Part shown: one piece after another, positions 18,232 through 27,663 of the stretch | Position numbering within the stretch: the first letter of the stretch is position 1 | Layout: each line of letters starts with the position of its first letter | Assembly (NCBI GenBank): GCA_963664935.2 | Contig: CAXXSE010000007.1 | Coordinates: 1,612,001 to 1,676,000 of the forward strand | Source of the DNA: G963664935 sp963664935 | GTDB taxonomy: Bacteria; Pseudomonadota; Gammaproteobacteria; Methylococcales; G963664935 | DNA length: 64,000 bases | Direction: 5' to 3' | Made by a program: the position numbers and the translations under genes | Notes under the pieces: generated by a model | Databases searched by the model: none | Told to the model about the DNA's origin: nothing | Seen by the model: the letters and a program-made list of their open reading frames with translations, nothing else

Positions 18232-19080
18232 ATGACCCTGTTACGTCAAAAAATGATCGATGCCATGCTGGTGCGTGGTCTATCTCCCCGAACCCATCGC
18301 AGTTATCTTCACGCGGTGAACGATCTGGTCAAGTATTACCATCGTTCGCCGGATCAAATGTCAGGACAAGAACTGCAAGCGTTCTTTTTGTATTTGGTGA
18401 AAGAACGGCATTTATCACCGGCTACTTGTCGTCTTTATTTAAACGCCTTGCGCTTTTTTTATCTCCAGGTACTGAACCGAGATAGTTTTGGTGTCAAGCT
18501 GCATGTCCCTCAGCGGCCACAGCGCATCCCTGAGTTACTGATGCGCAGCGAAGTCAGTCGCATTATTTTAGCCAACAGCAATATTAAAAATCGAATGATG
18601 CTGACACTCTGCTATGGTTGTGGTCTTCGTGTCAGTGAACTGATGAAGCTTCAGGTATGCCATATTGATGGTGAACGTCGACTGCTGCGCGTGGAACAGA
18701 GCAAAGGCGCCAAAGACCGGGCGGTGATCTTGTCACCGACCTTACTGCAGATATTACGAAACTACTGGCGCTTACAACGGCCCCCGCAATGGTTGTTTCC
18801 CAGCAGCGATAAGAGGTTACCGCTCAGTATTACCAGCGCGCAAAAAATATTTCAGAAAGCCAAACTGTGCGCGGGTATCCAGAAGATCGGTGGCATTCAC
18901 AGCCTTCGTCACGCCTATGCAACCCACCAACTGTAAGAAGGCATGCCTCTCCATCAACTGCAGCGTCTGCTTGGTTACCAGAACATCCAGTCTACCTTGC
19001 GGTATGCGCATTGGGTGCCCGGTTACCAGGAAGCCGAAGCCGGGGGCGACCTGCTGGCAAAGCTGGAGCTTTCATCATGA
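18232..19080 (+). pseudogene. Tyrosine recombinase of an IS91-type element, nonsense-mutated
   Basis: Phage-integrase family protein that accompanies some IS91-type transposases. ATG 18232 has GGAG upstream (18220-18223). Core-binding domain GLSPRTHRSYLHAVNDLVKY; catalytic residues Arg in CYGCGLRVSELMKL, HxxR in IHSLRHAYATHQ, and Tyr in STLRYAHWVPGY; the usual second His of LLGH is Tyr here (LLGYQNI). TAA at 18934-18936 interrupts the frame in the middle of the active-site region, while the same frame stays open to TGA 19078-19080. One base change (a Leu codon to TAA) explains it. The next gene start overlaps the stop (ATGA at 19077). Confidence 0.82.
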
Positions 19081-19305
19081 CAGGCTTTGCGGGACTACAA
19101 GCCGTTTTCGAGCGTTTTTTACCCGACTATCAGGCCCAGCATCCCCTTAACCCAGTTAAACAACGCGCCTGTTGGCATATCGAACAATGCCGCACCGAAG
19201 CGTTGGGTGGTTTGCAAATGCATTGCGGCAGTGTGGTTTTGATCAGCCACAATACCACTCCTGTCGCGATCGCCATTGTCCCCAATGCCAGGGACAGGCA
19301 CAACA
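19077..19305 (+). pseudogene. IS91-family transposase, 5' fragment
   Basis: Begins MTGFAGLQAVFERFLPDY with WHIEQCRTEALGG, the opening of IS91/ISCR-type Y2 transposases. Near 19230 one base is missing: the next frame gives CGSCGFDQPQYHSCRDRHCP, the family's zinc-binding motif. The copy is cut at about 19305 by the REP/RAYT unit, so the catalytic domain is gone. Confidence 0.75.
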
Positions 19306-19306
19306 G

Positions 19307-19327
19307 AAAAAAGGGACAGATTTATTT
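19307..19327 (+). repeat. REP arm at the 5' side of the RAYT gene
   Basis: A-run followed by GGGACAGATTTATTT, the same arm as the palindrome at 17693-17759. The inverted partner AAATAAATTTGTCTC lies at 21505-21519, just after the transposase gene, so the pair brackets the RAYT unit. Confidence 0.75.
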
Positions 19328-19499
19328 ATGAGCTATACTTCTGGCAAGTAAAATTATTTAAAGGGAGTTAGTATGCCTAGAGTTGGGCGTGTGGTGTTAC
19401 CTAATTACCCGCATCATATAGTGCAAAGGGGACACAATCGGCAAGTTGTTTTTGCAGTGGACTCGGATTTTGAATATTATTTGGAAACCTTGTCGCAAT

Positions 19500-20915
19500 A
19501 GTCTATTCCAATCTATAAATGGCCCTGAAACAGAGGGGTAGAGAATCTACCTGAAGAGGCAAATCAGGCAATACTCCGCTCCTGCTCAAAGATGGTTTTG
19601 AAAAGTTTACGTTTGGCCTCATTCATCTGTTTGACTGCGTCATTATCGCTGATTGAGAAGGCAATTGCATCCAGCTTTTTAAAGGTGGTTCCCAGTTTGA
19701 GATATTGGTTTGCATCAGGTAATGATTTGAGCTTCTCGTAGGGTGTCATCATTAACTTGTAGGGATAGCTCTTTTTCACCTTTCCTTTGTTGTCTTCTTT
19801 TGGGACAGGAAAAAAGCAAGGACGATGGAAGTTGATATAGGGGTTGAAATACTCTCTGTGAAATTCATTAAGTTGAGGCGCCCAGTACCCCGGGATATGG
19901 TCGTACCCCAGATGTTTGCGGATGATGGTTCCGTTCTTGGACTCGGCGAGTGCATTGTCGTTGGAATGGCGTGGGCGTGATTTGGTCAGGTCAATATGGA
20001 GCTTTCCGAGCAGTTTTGCCACGGTATGATTGATGTATTCCGAACCGTTATCCGCGTGAAATGCCAGGATGACAAAAGGGAAGATTTCGATCAGCATCGC
20101 CAGGACCGGAATCATGAAACGCTCAGTAATCCGTTCTACGGAGAATATACATTCAAATTGCGTGACTTCATCAACCGCATTGATATGGTAAACCCCTTTG
20201 ATCCCATCCAGGTCGCCCTGATGGACTGTGTCGATCCGTAGAAAGCCTGGTTTACCTTCTGAATTGGGTTTTCGTCGCTCGCCTATCTGAGAGCGTTTTG
20301 AAGCGGTTTTATCAAACTGGCGGCGCTGTCGTTGATAACACGTATAATGACGAAGATTATAGAGATGGGCAACCGAAATCTTTGCTAAGCGCTCATAGCG
20401 ATAATCCTCATAGATCAAAAGCATCCGCTCACAGATCTTCTTGGTGGCTGCACCGCAGAGTGTCCCATGGAGCTTGTCGGTCTCAGCTAACAGCACTGCG
20501 TCCTCAGGGCGGTAGAAGCGTTCAAATCCCGATGCTGTACGCTGTTGGCGCTTGATGTATCCGGTTTTTTTGTATTGCTGTACCAGCCGTTTCACTTGCC
20601 GTGGAGAATAGCCACTCACCTGCTCCAGATAGCGGATGATCAATCCCTTACCGTTCTTGCTGCAAGAGATATAACTGAATTTGACCAATGTACGCCGAAT
20701 CCACTGGTAGCGCTCTTCCTTGTTGGTAATTGAAAACTCAACCTCCACAGTTCCTTCGAGAAAGATGCGGACGTCATCCAATGTTTTTATCTTTTTGTCA
20801 CTCATATAGATCACCATAGGTGACCATCATGAGCAGAAATTACTCCTCAGGTACAGGGCCGTTTCACGTTGGAATCACGGCTCCCGTTCAGGGCCATTTC
20901 ATATTGGACAAGACT
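19500..20915 (-). mobile_element. 1416-bp insertion sequence (rve/DDE type), copy A
   Basis: Left end AGTCTATTCCAATCTATAAA, right end TTTCATATTGGACAAGACT, imperfect inverted repeats. Same length and near-identical to copies at 37864-39279 and 47244-48659. Unlike those copies, the flanks here (GCAAT and ATGCC) are not a 5-bp direct repeat; only AT is shared. It splits the RAYT gene. Confidence 0.93.
19564..20817 (-). CDS. Integrase-core (rve) DDE transposase, copy A
   Basis: 417 residues. An N-terminal helix-turn-helix part includes YLEQVSGYSPRQVKRLVQQY; the rve catalytic core has Asp in FLRIDTVHQGDLDG, Asp in ILAFHADNGSEYINH and Glu in NALAESKNGTI. The plan fits IS481/IS3-like transposases; I cannot name the family with certainty. 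Compared with the other two copies it has Ala for Glu in VLAMLIEIF and Tyr for Ser in LRHYTCYQ, so the copies differ by a few substitutions. Confidence 0.88.
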   Translation of the reverse strand: MVIYMSDKKIKTLDDVRIFLEGTVEVEFSITNKEERYQWIRRTLVKFSYISCSKNGKGLIIRYLEQVSGYSPRQVKRLVQQYKKTGYIKRQQRTASGFERFYRPEDAVLLAETDKLHGTLCGAATKKICERMLLIYEDYRYERLAKISVAHLYNLRHYTCYQRQRRQFDKTASKRSQIGERRKPNSEGKPGFLRIDTVHQGDLDGIKGVYHINAVDEVTQFECIFSVERITERFMIPVLAMLIEIFPFVILAFHADNGSEYINHTVAKLLGKLHIDLTKSRPRHSNDNALAESKNGTIIRKHLGYDHIPGYWAPQLNEFHREYFNPYINFHRPCFFPVPKEDNKGKVKKSYPYKLMMTPYEKLKSLPDANQYLKLGTTFKKLDAIAFSISDNDAVKQMNEAKRKLFKTIFEQERSIA

Positions 20916-21542
20916 ATGCCGTGAGGTTTATGGCATTCGCGTGTACGCTTGGTGTCTTATGACGAACCATATCCATTTGGTTGTTGAACCACCTGAAGAA
21001 ACGGCCTTACTGGGACAACTCATGAAACGGCTTTCTGGTCGGCAAACGCGCTATGTGAATCGATTAGAAAGACGGAGTGGAACGCTGTGGGAGAGTCGCT
21101 ACAAATCCAGCCCGATACAAACGGACGAATACCTTCTAGCGTGTATTCGGTACGTTGAATTGAATCCCCTCCGTGCACGGAGGGTTGCCGATGCTCAGGA
21201 TTACCGATGGTCGAGTTACCAAGCACGAATGAAGGGGCATGAGCGAGTAATGCCTGATTTTGATCCGTGTTATCTTGCTTTAGGGGAGAGTACGGAAGAG
21301 CGACAAATACGCTATCGAGAATATTTACAAAGCGCGATTCCCGATGGCGAATGGGCGTTCATTCAAGAAGCAGTAGCGAGAGGCCAACTCACGGGGAATG
21401 GTCCCTTTGTAGAAGAGGTTAAAAAGATAATTGGCCGGCGGATAGAACATCGACGACCGGGTAGGCCTAAGACCAAACAGAACGGGAATAGGTATATCTT
21501 ATATAAATAAATTTGTCTCATTTTGCCCCATAAGAGTTTTTC

Positions 21543-21637
21543 TCGCTTGTCGAGATGACACATCGAATAAATGGATTCAGAGTCTGAATAGTTGCGTTAA
21601 GTCGGCATAGAACTTGTGACTCAAGAGTTGTTAAATA
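21543..21637 (+). repeat. Diverged end remnant of the IS4-type element
   Basis: The stretch GTCGAGATGACACATCGAA ... GATTCAGAGTCTGAATAGTT ... AACTTGTGACTCAAGAGTT parallels the right end of the IS at 16900-16968 (GGTCGAGGTGACACATCG, GGCCTGAATAGTTACG, AACTCGTGACTGACGAGT) with roughly one difference per seven bases. No transposase remains. It marks an older insertion than the two complete copies. Confidence 0.75.
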
Positions 21638-21790
21638 TACCCAATATTCCCCTCACTAATTGGCCTGGAGCAAATTAGGACCGCATGGCGATCCCAACGG
21701 GGTAAAATACAAAGATGTATTTCATCAAATAATGCAAAAATTAGACTCAAACCACCTTTCCCTCGCTACAACTTCTTTTCTCCGACAGGC
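21638..21790 (+). repeat. Diverged partial copy of the 236-bp element
   Basis: TTAAATATACCCAATATTC at 21634 matches the interior of copy 1 (3563-3581), and the segment runs through GAAATAC-type interior sequence to TTTCCCTCGCTACAACTTCTT and a degraded end TCTCCGACAGGCAGC. The left end is missing. It abuts the first codon of the flippase gene. Confidence 0.6.
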
Positions 21791-21795
21791 AGCTA

Positions 21796-23061
21796 GTGAC
21801 TTCTGCTCTATCTAGCCTGATCCGTCGTTATAGCCACCTCAATTGGGTGCTTTTCGACCAAGCAATGGTGTCAGGCAGTAATTTTCTAACTGGCATTATT
21901 CTCGCTCGAGCACTTGGAATTGCCGAGTTTGGCCGCTTCACACTGGCTTGGATGGTGGTTCTGTTCGTGCAAAGCATCCAGCATGCTGCGATCAATGCGC
22001 CCATGATGACGATTGGCGCAAGGCAGGAATCCGCCAATTGCCCAGCATATTATGGTGCGGTGTTTGTCCAGCAGATTGCGTTCGCCATACTCAGCGCCGG
22101 ACTATCCTTAATCGCTGTAACGGCAAGTGCCCTAATTTTTCCCGACTATGGAATAGCCGGTCTGACACTTCCGTTGACAGCGGCGGTTTTCTTCACCCAG
22201 GTACAGGATTTCCTGCGCCGTTATTATTTCACCATAGAAAAGCCGGTCTGGAGTTGTGTCGGCGACGGTTGTCGATATTTGGGGCAAATCGTTGTCATCA
22301 TCTGGCTTTCTTTCGCTGTTGAAGGGGTGTTGACGAGTGCCATGGTGCTATGGATATTGGCGTCGTCCGCAATGTGCAGTGCGGTCATACTGCTAGTTGG
22401 TACCGACAGATTGGATTGGTCTGGGCGATCTCTCGGTAAAACCGTCAGTGAACACTGGCATTTTGGTAAATAGCTAGTTGGGTCCTCTCTTTTGCAGTGG
22501 ACTACAGGGAATCTTTTTTTGGTTGCGACGGGTGTGCACTTGGACGCGACATCGGTCGGGGCAGTGCGGGCCGCGCAGAACATGATGGGGGTAACGCACA
22601 TCATGTTTCAGGGGATAGAGAACATCCTGCCAAGTCGGTCAAGCCGGATTTTTCTGGACGGTGGTATATCGGGTTTGTCGACGTTCCTCCGCCGTCTTTC
22701 ATGGACGGTGGGTGTAATGACGGCTCTAATCGCGGGTGTGTTTGCCGTCACACCCGATTTCTGGTTTAGGTTGTTTTTCGGAGATCAGTATATTCCATAC
22801 AGCTATGTTATACGCTGGATTGGAGTGATTTATGTGCTGAGGGCTTTGTGTTTACCATTCGGCTTTGGACTCAGAACCTTGGAAAATACACAGCCAATAT
22901 TCATCGCTAACGTGGTGTCTACACTATTTACACTGCTAAGCGTATACCCGCTCATGCGCTTATTTGACCTTCGTGGCACATTAATGGGGATGCTCGTAAT
23001 TCAAGTCATAGTGCTATCGGTTCTCTGGTTTGCCTATAAAAAAACAGAAATGAACGCGTAG
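21796..23061 (+). pseudogene. Polysaccharide flippase (Wzx/MATE-like), interrupted by an amber codon
   Basis: Inner-membrane exporter of lipid-linked oligosaccharides. The two frames 21796-22473 and 22492-23061 are in the same phase, separated only by TAG at 22471-22473; the context HWHFGK-stop-LVGSSLLQWTTG shows that a Trp codon (TGG) most simply became TAG. About 420 codons in all, the usual length, with many hydrophobic helices (FGRFTLAWMVVLFVQSIQHA, QVIVLSVLWFAYK). The GTG start at 21796 directly follows a remnant of the 236-bp element, so the native 5' end may be altered. It heads the first polysaccharide block. Readthrough cannot be excluded. Confidence 0.82.
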
Positions 23062-23430
23062 ATAATACGAAGCAGAATGAATTTTCCTCTATCGCGCCCA
23101 AAGGATTTCGGGTCTAGGATAGGGTTTTAAATCCATAAGCCTCCATTTAGTCTTCATCAAATAACCAAGAATATAGAAAGCCTAAATGTTGGTCCGCTGA
23201 CTTCAAAATTGCTGCTTTATCATTGATTTCATGGCCAATGCTGCAATAATATATAGTAAGCTTATTTTGTCCCACTGGTGTTTTAGATAAGGTAGAAAGA
23301 TTGGTTACAGCAATTATTCATAAAAATCGGTTTGTTCTAAGAGCCCGTGACCGGCCAGCGCTTCGAACAGTTGTAGGTAGTCGATTAGGAATATTTTGTG
23401 AATTAATTCAAAAAAGACGGGGATCAATAG
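23062..23430. other. Gap with a short undefined open stretch
   Basis: No RNA gene or promoter that I can name. From about 23250 to the TGA at 23436 a frame stays open for about 60 codons (VERLVTAIIHKNRFVLRARD ... LGIFCELIQKRRG), with no start codon upstream. It may be the tail of a lost gene; I recognise no family. Confidence 0.4.
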
Positions 23431-24345
23431 TTGACTGAAAACGATCATCTAGAAAAGGTGGATAGAAAATTTCCAGAGATATCAATTTTGCTTCCGGTTT
23501 ACAATGAATACGTTCATCTTGATGCCTGCCTGTCGAATTTAGGCGCTTCTACCTACCCAAACTTCGAAATTTGTATTGTGGATGATGGTTCCACTGATGG
23601 GTCTTTGGATAAGTTATATCAATGGGCCGAGCGAGACCGGAGAATCAGAATCAAGTCTCGGTCGAACAAAGGCATCGCTGAGACGCGAAACGAACTGATG
23701 GATATGGCCCGGGGCGATCTGATGATACTTCAAGACACCGACGACTTGAGCCACACCAGTCGTTTAGATATTATCGCCCGAAGCTTTCAGGCACACCGAT
23801 GGGATCTGTTCCACAGCCGGGTGTTTCTGATCAATGAGCTCAATGAAATCAGAGGTGCATCCTTTGTCCTTCGGCCCTTTAGTTATTTCATGCAATGCGG
23901 CCACAATTCGATTATCCATGGATCGGTCGCGATTCGGAAAGGGGCGTTACAGTCCGTCGGAAAATATCGGGACGTACCGGCCGAAGACTTCGAACTTTGG
24001 TTGCGATGCCTGCGCGAACCGCTAAAACTACATTATTGTGCTGAACCTATATACGCGTATCGAATTCATCGCGAATCGCTAACCGGCGGTAACACAAAGA
24101 AAATAAGTGAATCGTCGGACTTGCTTGCAACAAGAATAAGTCCAATTCCAATCAAAAATAACTTTTCTAACTATATTAATCTCAAGGTAGAAATTATTTA
24201 TGGAGATCTGCCGGCTATTAGAGCATTTTTATTTAATCCTTTATGGTCGTTACGAATTTACTTAGTTCGGATGCTTCAACGGTATTTTGCTCGGCGTTAT
24301 AGAAGACTCACGATGGGTTTCGATACGCTTGTTTGGAAGTCCTAG
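23431..24345 (+). CDS. Glycosyltransferase family 2
   Basis: Cytosolic GT-A-fold transferase for polysaccharide assembly. 304 residues. Opens ISILLPVYNEYVHLDACLSN, followed by ICIVDDGSTDGSLDKL (nucleotide-binding Asp residues) and the DxD-type motif ILQDTDDLSH at about residue 110; acceptor side PAEDFELWLRCL. The start is TTG 23431 with GGGG eight to eleven bases upstream; GTG 23458 is an alternative. The stop is four bases before the next gene, so the two are probably co-transcribed. Donor and acceptor cannot be told from sequence. Confidence 0.9.
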   Translation: MTENDHLEKVDRKFPEISILLPVYNEYVHLDACLSNLGASTYPNFEICIVDDGSTDGSLDKLYQWAERDRRIRIKSRSNKGIAETRNELMDMARGDLMILQDTDDLSHTSRLDIIARSFQAHRWDLFHSRVFLINELNEIRGASFVLRPFSYFMQCGHNSIIHGSVAIRKGALQSVGKYRDVPAEDFELWLRCLREPLKLHYCAEPIYAYRIHRESLTGGNTKKISESSDLLATRISPIPIKNNFSNYINLKVEIIYGDLPAIRAFLFNPLWSLRIYLVRMLQRYFARRYRRLTMGFDTLVWKS

Positions 24346-24349
24346 ACCG

Positions 24350-25885
24350 ATGCCCGCGAAAGTGATTGTAATTGGTTTAGACGCTGCTGAAGCAACGTTG
24401 ATTGAACGCTGGGCCGGCGAGGGCATACTTCCAGGCTTTGCGAGATTGACGGCGACGGGAAGCGTCGGACGTCTCGGCAATTGCATGGAAACTCTTCCCG
24501 GGGCCATTTGGCCGGAGCTCAACACTGGCCGATCCGTTGGAAGGATGTCACAATATTATCATCCCGCTCAACTTCACACGGGGGAAGCGAAATTACGTCC
24601 GATTCTCGAAAAGGAAGTTGATCCACGGGACAACTATTGGGATTTGGCGAGTCAAACTGGCCAGCGAGTTGCCCTCATCGATATTCCCCAGGCCGCAAAG
24701 TCACACAACTTCAACGGTATCCAGCTTATCGAGTGGGGTCTCCATGACCGCTTTTTTGGCGCTTCGTGTACTCCACCTGAATTACTGCACGATTTACCCG
24801 TGCGTCTTGACGATCACCCCATTCGATCTTGCGACGATCACGGCGACTCGCTTGCTGACTACGATCATCTTCTTACTAAGCTCCTCAAGGGTGTCGAACG
24901 TAAAACCGATCTGCTACTGGACTTGATGGAACGGGAAAACTGGGATCTTTTTAACTGCGCTTACGGTGAGACCCACTGCGTAGGTCATCAATTCTGGCAT
25001 TTTCAAGATTCTCGTCATCCTCGCCACGATCCGCATGCACCTCAACGGCTTCGTGGTGCCATTCGAACTTTATACCAGCGTGTGGATGAAGGGGTGGCAG
25101 CTTTGATCCGAGCTGCCGGACCGAAGACGACTGTTTTGGTTTTTTCCAGTCACGGGATGGGGCATTATATCGGTGGATACCACCTTCTTCCAGAGGTCTT
25201 AGTGCGCCTGGGCATGTCGTCCTCCAATGATGCGGCGTTCGCCAGACGAATTCGTGAAGCCCAAGTTCTTGCGCGTAAACTACCAAAGAGCTGGAAACCG
25301 GCCCTGAAATGTCTCACCGGCTTAGGATTGGTCCGAAAGGCCCAGGAATCGATCGGAGGACTTTTGGAGCCCCTGGAATCGCCGATGACTCGGGCGGTTG
25401 CCCTTTATAATAACCGTTGCGGTGCGATTCGGCTCAACTTGAAAGGGCGAGAGCCGTGCGGGCGTGTCGAACCCGGTCCGGAGGCCGCGGCACTTATTGA
25501 CGAAATCCGATGCGAGTTGCTCGCGTTAAAAGAACCAAAAAGCGACCAACCAATTGTCAGCAAGGTAGTGACGGCGTCCGAGGCTTTCGGACTATATCAC
25601 CATCGCGACTTGCCTGATCTCATGGTTGTGTTTCGAACCGACCTCGGTCTCTTGGAAACTTGTCTATCGGATCGGGTCGGTACGATACATGTGCCACAGT
25701 ATACCAACACTTCGCCTCGCACAGGGGACCATACGATTGAATCGCGCATCTGGATCAAGGGGCCGGGCGTGTTTCCTGGAAGACGTCTGCCGGACGGAAA
25801 CGTGCTCGACTTAGCGCCTACCGTTTTGCAGTTGCTAGGAGTACCAATACCCAACACAATGGACGGCCAGCCACTCCCCATTTAA
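24350..25885 (+). CDS. AlkP-superfamily phosphodiesterase/nucleotide-pyrophosphatase-like protein
   Basis: About 511 residues from ATG 24350, chosen because MPAKVIVIGLDAAEATLIER starts the family fold and follows the GT2 stop by four bases. Metal-site regions are visible: GLDAAE at the N-terminus, LVFSSHGMGHYIGG in the middle and GDHTIESRIWIKGPGV near the C-terminus (family form TGxHxxxG). The usual nucleophile Thr/Ser motif is unclear in ETLPGAIWPELNTGR. No signal peptide, so probably cytosolic. Related proteins occur in exopolysaccharide clusters with unknown substrates. I would not assign a reaction. Confidence 0.75.
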   Translation: MPAKVIVIGLDAAEATLIERWAGEGILPGFARLTATGSVGRLGNCMETLPGAIWPELNTGRSVGRMSQYYHPAQLHTGEAKLRPILEKEVDPRDNYWDLASQTGQRVALIDIPQAAKSHNFNGIQLIEWGLHDRFFGASCTPPELLHDLPVRLDDHPIRSCDDHGDSLADYDHLLTKLLKGVERKTDLLLDLMERENWDLFNCAYGETHCVGHQFWHFQDSRHPRHDPHAPQRLRGAIRTLYQRVDEGVAALIRAAGPKTTVLVFSSHGMGHYIGGYHLLPEVLVRLGMSSSNDAAFARRIREAQVLARKLPKSWKPALKCLTGLGLVRKAQESIGGLLEPLESPMTRAVALYNNRCGAIRLNLKGREPCGRVEPGPEAAALIDEIRCELLALKEPKSDQPIVSKVVTASEAFGLYHHRDLPDLMVVFRTDLGLLETCLSDRVGTIHVPQYTNTSPRTGDHTIESRIWIKGPGVFPGRRLPDGNVLDLAPTVLQLLGVPIPNTMDGQPLPI

Positions 25886-25951
25886 GGAAGACAAGACTTA
25901 TTATCCGTTTAAAATTGTCCTCCGAAATCAACCCAATGTCGAAGCATTAGC

Positions 25952-27212
25952 CTATTTAGGGTGAGCTAACCTGCCCCGCGAGCATCCCGCGATTGCGGAA
26001 TCGTATATTGATAGTAATTGTCTTAAATTCTCCCGTGCAGTATATTTGGATTCCTTACGCGCTTCTCGGCGCATGCGCCTTAGGGCTTCAGGGTGCTCAA
26101 AGGCCCAATTAATCTTGGCGGCAAGATCTTGAGGATCGTGGGGCGCAAAATGGAGTCCTGTTCGATTATGTTCGACGATCCGTTGCATTGCGCCAAGATT
26201 TGTCGCTATAACCGGGAGTCCGACCGCGAAAGCCTCGACGATCGACATCGGAAAGTTTTCATAACACTGAGAAGGAAAAACGAGAATAGCAGCTGACTGC
26301 ATGATATTCAACACCTTCTCGCGTGGCAACCATCCATGATAGGTAATGTTTGGATTTCGGGTTGCCGCGCTAACCACTTCGACCTCGAGTGGTCCACTGC
26401 CAACGATGACGAGTGGAACCGAGCGGTTGAGATGGTGCCAAGCGGAAAGCATCAAATTGGTCCCTTTTTCTTCCGACAATCGCCCGACATAGAGAACGAA
26501 TTCTCCGTCATTCCGACCGCTAGTCGGGTCAGGTGAAACAAAGTTCGGTTTGATAACAATCTTCTCGACCGGAAGTCCGCCCTCAATGAACTTGGATCGC
26601 GAGAACTCGTTCAAGGCAATGTAACGGGCGACATCGCGATTCCACGTTTTGAGAAAACGATGCATGCTCAACGTCGTTGCGGCAATGCCTGTCGCTAATC
26701 GATTCCCCCGATAACAGCCGTGGAGGACACTGGGCCAAGGGACTTTCATGTCAAGACACAATTCGCAAACTTGACCATCCCGAAACAACATAGACCCAGG
26801 ACATACCAATCGGAAATTATGCAACCATGACCACCGGAATACTAAAACGGCGCGCCGCGTGGATGACAGACGGCGAAAGAGTTGGCCAAGTATTATGAAT
26901 ATGAATCACATCGGGGCGATACGCTTCTAATAATCTGAGAAGTCGCTTATACCAAGTCCGAGACCATATCGCCGATAACCCTGAATGAATTGAATTGATG
27001 AATCCATTGGGAATCTCGATTGGCGTCTCGAGCCGTCTCACGGAACAACCGTGCTGCTTCAGTAGTTTCACTTCAAGATCGAACACGACCTCCTCGCCAC
27101 CTCGGTTTAGATAGCGGTTGAAGACCGAAATGACACTGAGCTTAGAACCAGATTCGATATTCGATAGACTGAGTGGCATTTCTTTGAATTTCAATTTTGA
27201 TATGCGAACCAA
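25952..27212 (-). pseudogene. Glycosyltransferase family 4, split by a one-base frameshift
   Basis: GT-B glycosyltransferase. The N-terminal frame (26817-27212) has VFNRYLNRGGEEVVFDLEVK and DVIHIHNTWPTLSPSVIHAA and ends at VVMVA-stop; the C-terminal frame (25952-26824) continues HNFRLVCPGSMLFRDG and has LYVGRLSEEKGTNLML, HGWLPREKVLNIMQSA and the E-x7-E motif in SIVEAFAVGLPVIATN. One base (a T) is missing near 26818 in GGTTGCATAA. Convergent with the AlkP gene. Full length would be about 410 residues, normal for the family. Could be an assembly error. Confidence 0.82.
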
Positions 27213-27663
27213 ACTCCCGAAGCTATTTTTCGTGCTTCACTTTATTCATCAGCATGGATTATGCTTTAATTGCCTTCCATTTTCACAGTCTCCTAGAATC
27301 AAAATAACAATTTCCGAACCGCTGAAAATGAGATTTTGCATGTATTTTCGCAGCGTAGTCATGAAAATTCCAGGTTATTATTGCTTTGTCTTTTTAACAA
27401 ACTGGAAAGAATATAAATAAGCTTAGGTAGAAATCGAAATTTCTGCGATCCCTTTGTTAAATACTGACCCTCGCCAACTTGGGATTTTAACAATCCTTCT
27501 AAAGTTTTTAGCTTAAACGACAGCGACAACTAGTACCCCGCACACTAAATAACTAGGATTAAACGGCGAGGATAAATCGCCGAGAACAAGGCACGACAGC
27601 ACAGGAATAGCCATTCTCTTTCCAGCTGTTGCAACGCGGTTATCGACGATTTAGACCGTCGAA
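27213..27663. other. Intergenic region without a recognised gene
   Basis: Low-GC at first, then mixed. A plus-strand frame at 27118-27420 overlaps the GT4 gene and has no family features, so it is left out. I see no RNA gene. The promoter of the minus-strand GT4 probably lies near 27250. Confidence 0.4.

Larger units (their letters stand above)
19373..21510 (+). pseudogene. REP-associated tyrosine transposase (RAYT), split by an IS
   Basis: IS200-like Y1 transposase domestic to REP elements. The 5' piece (19373-19499) starts after AAGGGAG and reads MPRVGRVVLPNYPHHIVQRG, the family opening. The 3' piece (20916-21510) has the HUH motif TNHIHLVVEPPEE, the LLGQLMKRLSGRQTRYVNR stretch, the likely catalytic Tyr in CIRYVELNPLRARR and the basic tail. 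A 1416-bp insertion sequence separates them; joining 19499 to 20918 restores the frame (LSQ-C-REVYG). REP arms flank the gene on both sides. Inactive in this form. Confidence 0.88.

Noticed and set aside
27118..27420. 100-codon plus-strand frame upstream of the GT4
   Set aside because: Overlaps the GT4 coding region and has no recognisable motif or ribosome site.
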